Assembly (NCBI GenBank): GCA_021772165.1 | Contig: JAJFMM010000038.1 | Location: 1 to 7,308 of the forward strand | Source of the DNA: Chlamydiota bacterium | Lineage (GTDB): Bacteria > Chlamydiota > Chlamydiia > Chlamydiales > SM23-39 | Reading direction: 5' to 3' | Length of the DNA stretch: 7,308 nt | In this document: piece after piece, positions 6,117 through 7,308 of the stretch | Layout: every line of letters begins with the position of its first letter | How positions within the stretch are numbered: the first letter of the stretch is position 1 | Program-made: the position numbers and the translations under genes | The notes under the pieces: model-generated | Seen by the model: the letters and a program-made list of their open reading frames with translations, nothing else | What the model was told of the DNA's origin: nothing | Databases searched by the model: none

Positions 6117-6168
6117 CTGCGACGAACCGGCGGGAGTCCCGGAGTCCGGCTACCGTCACTACTCAAAC
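6117..6168 (+). repeat. tRNA-tail repeat, copy B
   Basis: Bases 6142-6168 repeat tRNA-Met's last 17 bases and flank exactly (27 of 27 against copy A, 165 bp away). Bases 6117-6164 match copy C (6252-6299, 135 bp away) at 46 of 48 positions. The extra shared part includes CGGG-AGT-CCCG (6131-6141), a small hairpin in which the motif GGAGTCC is effectively doubled. There is no T-arm 5' strand as in a normal tRNA, so this is not a tRNA gene. Confidence 0.9.
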
Positions 6169-6203
6169 CTTATCCCAAATACCCATCATTTTCGAAGAAA
6201 CTC

Positions 6204-6251
6204 GGTAGAAAAAGCACAGCGTGCTTTTGTACGGATTCGAAGCGAAGAGCT
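6204..6251 (+). repeat. Hairpin-bearing spacer before copy C
   Basis: This begins with GGTAGAA like the spacer before copy B. It then forms AAAAGCAC/GTGCTTTT (6210-6217 and 6221-6228) with loop AGC, and continues to GGATTCGAA (6233-6241). The hairpin sequence differs from its counterpart but sits at the same distance from both flanks. With its A and T tracts it could also act as a weak terminator for the tRNA transcript. Confidence 0.6.
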
Positions 6252-6299
6252 CTGCGATGAGCCGGCGGGAGTCCCGGAGTCCGGCTACCGTCACTACTC
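6252..6299 (+). repeat. tRNA-tail repeat, copy C
   Basis: This is the third copy. Bases 6277-6299 equal the tRNA-Met end and flank for 23 bp, after which it diverges. The whole 48-bp block matches copy B with two changes, at 6258 (T for C) and 6261 (G for A). Confidence 0.9.
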
Positions 6300-6435
6300 C
6301 AAATCAATCTCTTAAGCACTCCTAGATTCTACCCAGCACCTCCAATATCAGAAATATAGGTAAAGTTCGGTCTAGATCCTATGCGAGGCATAGAGGAGGC
6401 GTCCTCAAAGTCCTAGAGAATGCCTCCACAGAAAT
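6300..6435. other. Spacer after the repeat array, with a possible 3' structure of the small-gene operon
   Basis: No gene is seen in this stretch. CTATGC/GCATAG (6379-6384 and 6388-6393, loop GAG) is a perfect 6-bp hairpin. GGAGGC (6395-6400) can pair with GCCTCC (6422-6427). Both lie just past the stop of the minus-strand gene ending at 6436, so they could be its transcript end. Neither has a U-tract on that strand, which makes a classical terminator unlikely. Confidence 0.35.
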
Positions 6436-6813
6436 TTAGAGAAGATGAAACCAGTGCCCATTCAAGAGAGCCGCTGTCTCAGTAGCCAAGACAGTCGTAA
6501 TTGCTATGGTGGAAGCTCCTATCGCTCCAATTCCATTGCCAATTGAGCAAATCCCTGCCTGTGCTGCAAAAATAGGACAGTCTATGTCATTCAAAATGGA
6601 TGAACAATGAGCTAAATTTTTCTCCACTTCAGAGCACCCGCTAGAGAATGCAAATTGGAGAAAGGAAGACGCGGCCCATACCCCTAAAAATTGAGCAGTT
6701 ATCCCGGAAATCCTATCAGCAATCATCAAGGAATTAGGACTCAGGCCATTGTTTTCCGAAAGAGAAGTAAAGAAAGCCTCTGATTCAGGGTGTATTTTTG
6801 TTAACATTGCCAT
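6436..6813 (-). CDS. Small hydrophobic protein with a twin CX9C cysteine pattern, unknown function
   Basis: I do not recognise this 125-residue protein. Residues 1-30 are polar and Ser-rich. Residues 35-58 and about 80-117 are hydrophobic and rich in Ala, Gly, Ile and Thr. Between and into them lie four Cys, at 60, 70, 79 and 89: exactly C-x9-C, 8 residues, C-x9-C. This is the spacing of eukaryotic CHCH (twin CX9C) helical hairpins; similarity of descent is not shown. The upstream neighbour has the same pattern with x10, so the two are probably paralogues. The start has AAAGAGG (6827-6821) 7 nt upstream, overlapping the neighbour's stop, so translation is likely coupled. There is no obvious Sec signal. 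It could be a membrane, exported or inclusion-type protein, or a disulphide-linked envelope component. Confidence 0.72.
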   Translation of the reverse strand: MAMLTKIHPESEAFFTSLSENNGLSPNSLMIADRISGITAQFLGVWAASSFLQFAFSSGCSEVEKNLAHCSSILNDIDCPIFAAQAGICSIGNGIGAIGASTIAITTVLATETAALLNGHWFHLL

Positions 6814-6825
6814 AGTAAAACCTCT

Positions 6826-7182
6826 TTATTTTTTCCAAAATTGGAGAGAACTCATCGATGGGAATGGAATCATATCCAACACGATAGAACCAGTTGCAAT
6901 TCGCCCCACAATCTGCCCTCCGCAAGAAGCCATATAGGAAGCTTTTTTCATCGCACAAAAATCACCATCTACTCCGTCTTTGCATTTTTCAAGAAACTCG
7001 TTGCGATCGCTTTCACAAGCATCCCTTAGAATCGTTGTGGCAAAATGGGCAGCAGCAAGTGCAGAAGTTTTTGCCGTTATTGTACACAATGCAATCGAAG
7101 CTCCGTGAGCTCCCAAGGTGGAAGCAATTCCTGCGGCTAGTCCGGTAAGCGCGGGAACAGCGGGTATCAATAAAATAGCCAT
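6826..7182 (-). CDS. Small hydrophobic protein with a twin CX10C cysteine pattern, unknown function
   Basis: I do not recognise this 118-residue protein. Residues 1-52 are a long Ala/Gly-rich hydrophobic stretch with no basic residues near the start, so not a typical Sec signal. A polar segment then carries Cys 56, 67, 76 and 87: C-x10-C, 8 residues, C-x10-C. An aromatic residue sits 4 before the second Cys of each pair (F63, Y83). Residues 88-106 are again hydrophobic. A hydrophobic N-part followed by a Cys-paired helical hairpin recalls CHCHD2/CHCHD10 in outline, which may be convergence. A fifth Cys (33) lies in the hydrophobic part. The RBS is AAGAGG (7192-7187), only 4 nt from the ATG, a rather short gap; no other Met occurs before residue 78. 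It is the first gene of a two-gene unit, 12 bp before the paralogue. Confidence 0.73.
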   Translation of the reverse strand: MAILLIPAVPALTGLAAGIASTLGAHGASIALCTITAKTSALAAAHFATTILRDACESDRNEFLEKCKDGVDGDFCAMKKASYMASCGGQIVGRIATGSIVLDMIPFPSMSSLQFWKK

Positions 7183-7250
7183 AAATCCTCTTTGGTTTTT
7201 TGAAGTGCGGTTACTATGCCTGTGGCGGGCTTTTTCCGAAAGTCATTGTT

Positions 7251-7271
7251 TATCAATAGTATATCAATAGT
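7251..7271 (-). promoter_or_regulatory. Tandem 10-bp direct repeat in the promoter region of the small-gene pair
   Basis: TATCAATAGT occurs at 7251-7260 and again at 7262-7271, a period of 11 bp or about one helical turn. On the minus strand the junction creates TATACT (7263-7258), a good -10 box 5 of 6 from consensus, although I see no matching -35. The placement about 70-90 bp before the start codon at 7182 suits an operator or promoter bound by a regulator on one face of the DNA. Confidence 0.45.
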
Positions 7272-7308
7272 TTTTTTGAGTTTTGTCGCTTATCAGTCTG
7301 TGTTGAGG

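Noticed and set aside
6204..6230. Strong Rho-independent terminator
   Set aside because: The stem has only four G-C-type core pairs and a short T-run (TTTT then GT). A related hairpin in unit B lacks the T-run, so the structure seems to belong to the repeat.
5977..6299. CRISPR-like array
   Set aside because: There are only three copies, with unequal 135- and 165-bp steps. Spacers are long and themselves related, the first copy lies in a tRNA, and no cas gene is seen.
6117..6299. Additional tRNA genes at repeat copies B and C
   Set aside because: Only the 3' end is tRNA-like. Acceptor 5' strands, D-arms and anticodon arms with a valid anticodon cannot be drawn.
6749..7148. Three plus-strand frames of 62-84 codons
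   Set aside because: They are antisense to the two small Cys-pattern genes, which have RBSs, tight operon spacing and mutual resemblance.

Overview
The window looks like part of a bacterial chromosome of about 45-50% GC. My best guess is an environmental chlamydia (order Parachlamydiales, the amoeba- or arthropod-associated relatives of Chlamydia). That placement is an inference. It rests on tRNA genes without an encoded CCA end, a partial LRR gene of the type III effector (IpaH/NEL) kind, small Cys-containing hydrophobic proteins of no recognised family, and short divergently and convergently packed gene blocks. No rRNA or housekeeping marker is present to prove it.

Layout. (1) 1-1036, minus strand: the N-terminal 345 residues of a protein with two leucine-rich repeat blocks and the beginning of what looks like a NEL-type E3 ligase domain. 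It runs off the window before the catalytic part. (2) 1037-1304: divergent intergenic region containing a 39-bp in-frame fossil of a recQ gene. (3) 1305-3314, plus strand: a complete RecQ helicase fused to a ComF-like phosphoribosyltransferase domain. (4) 5684-3307, minus strand: a three-gene operon of an MFS transporter, a 113-residue coiled-coil protein and an orphan MinD/ParA-type ATPase. The last two genes overlap by 4 bp, and the ATPase gene overlaps the end of recQ convergently by 8 bp. (5) 5836-5993, plus strand: initiator tRNA-fMet and an elongator-type tRNA-Met, 12 bp apart behind one candidate promoter. (6) 5994-6435: no protein gene. The last 17 bases of tRNA-Met plus 6-10 bases of its flank recur twice at 165- and 135-bp steps, with hairpins between the copies. 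(7) 7182-6436, minus strand: two small tandem genes whose products share a four-cysteine pattern (twin CX9C in one, twin CX10C in the other) set among hydrophobic segments. A doubled 10-bp direct repeat lies upstream.

How the parts relate. The MFS/coiled-coil/ATPase genes are one transcription unit by spacing, and the last two are translationally coupled, which suggests the small protein is a partner of the ATPase. The two tRNA genes are probably one transcript serving initiator and elongator methionine. The two small genes form a coupled pair of probable paralogues. The most novel items are the twin-CX9C-like gene pair, the tRNA-tail repeat array and the LRR/NEL-like candidate effector. The RecQ-PRTase fusion is unusual, but I believe the architecture occurs elsewhere.
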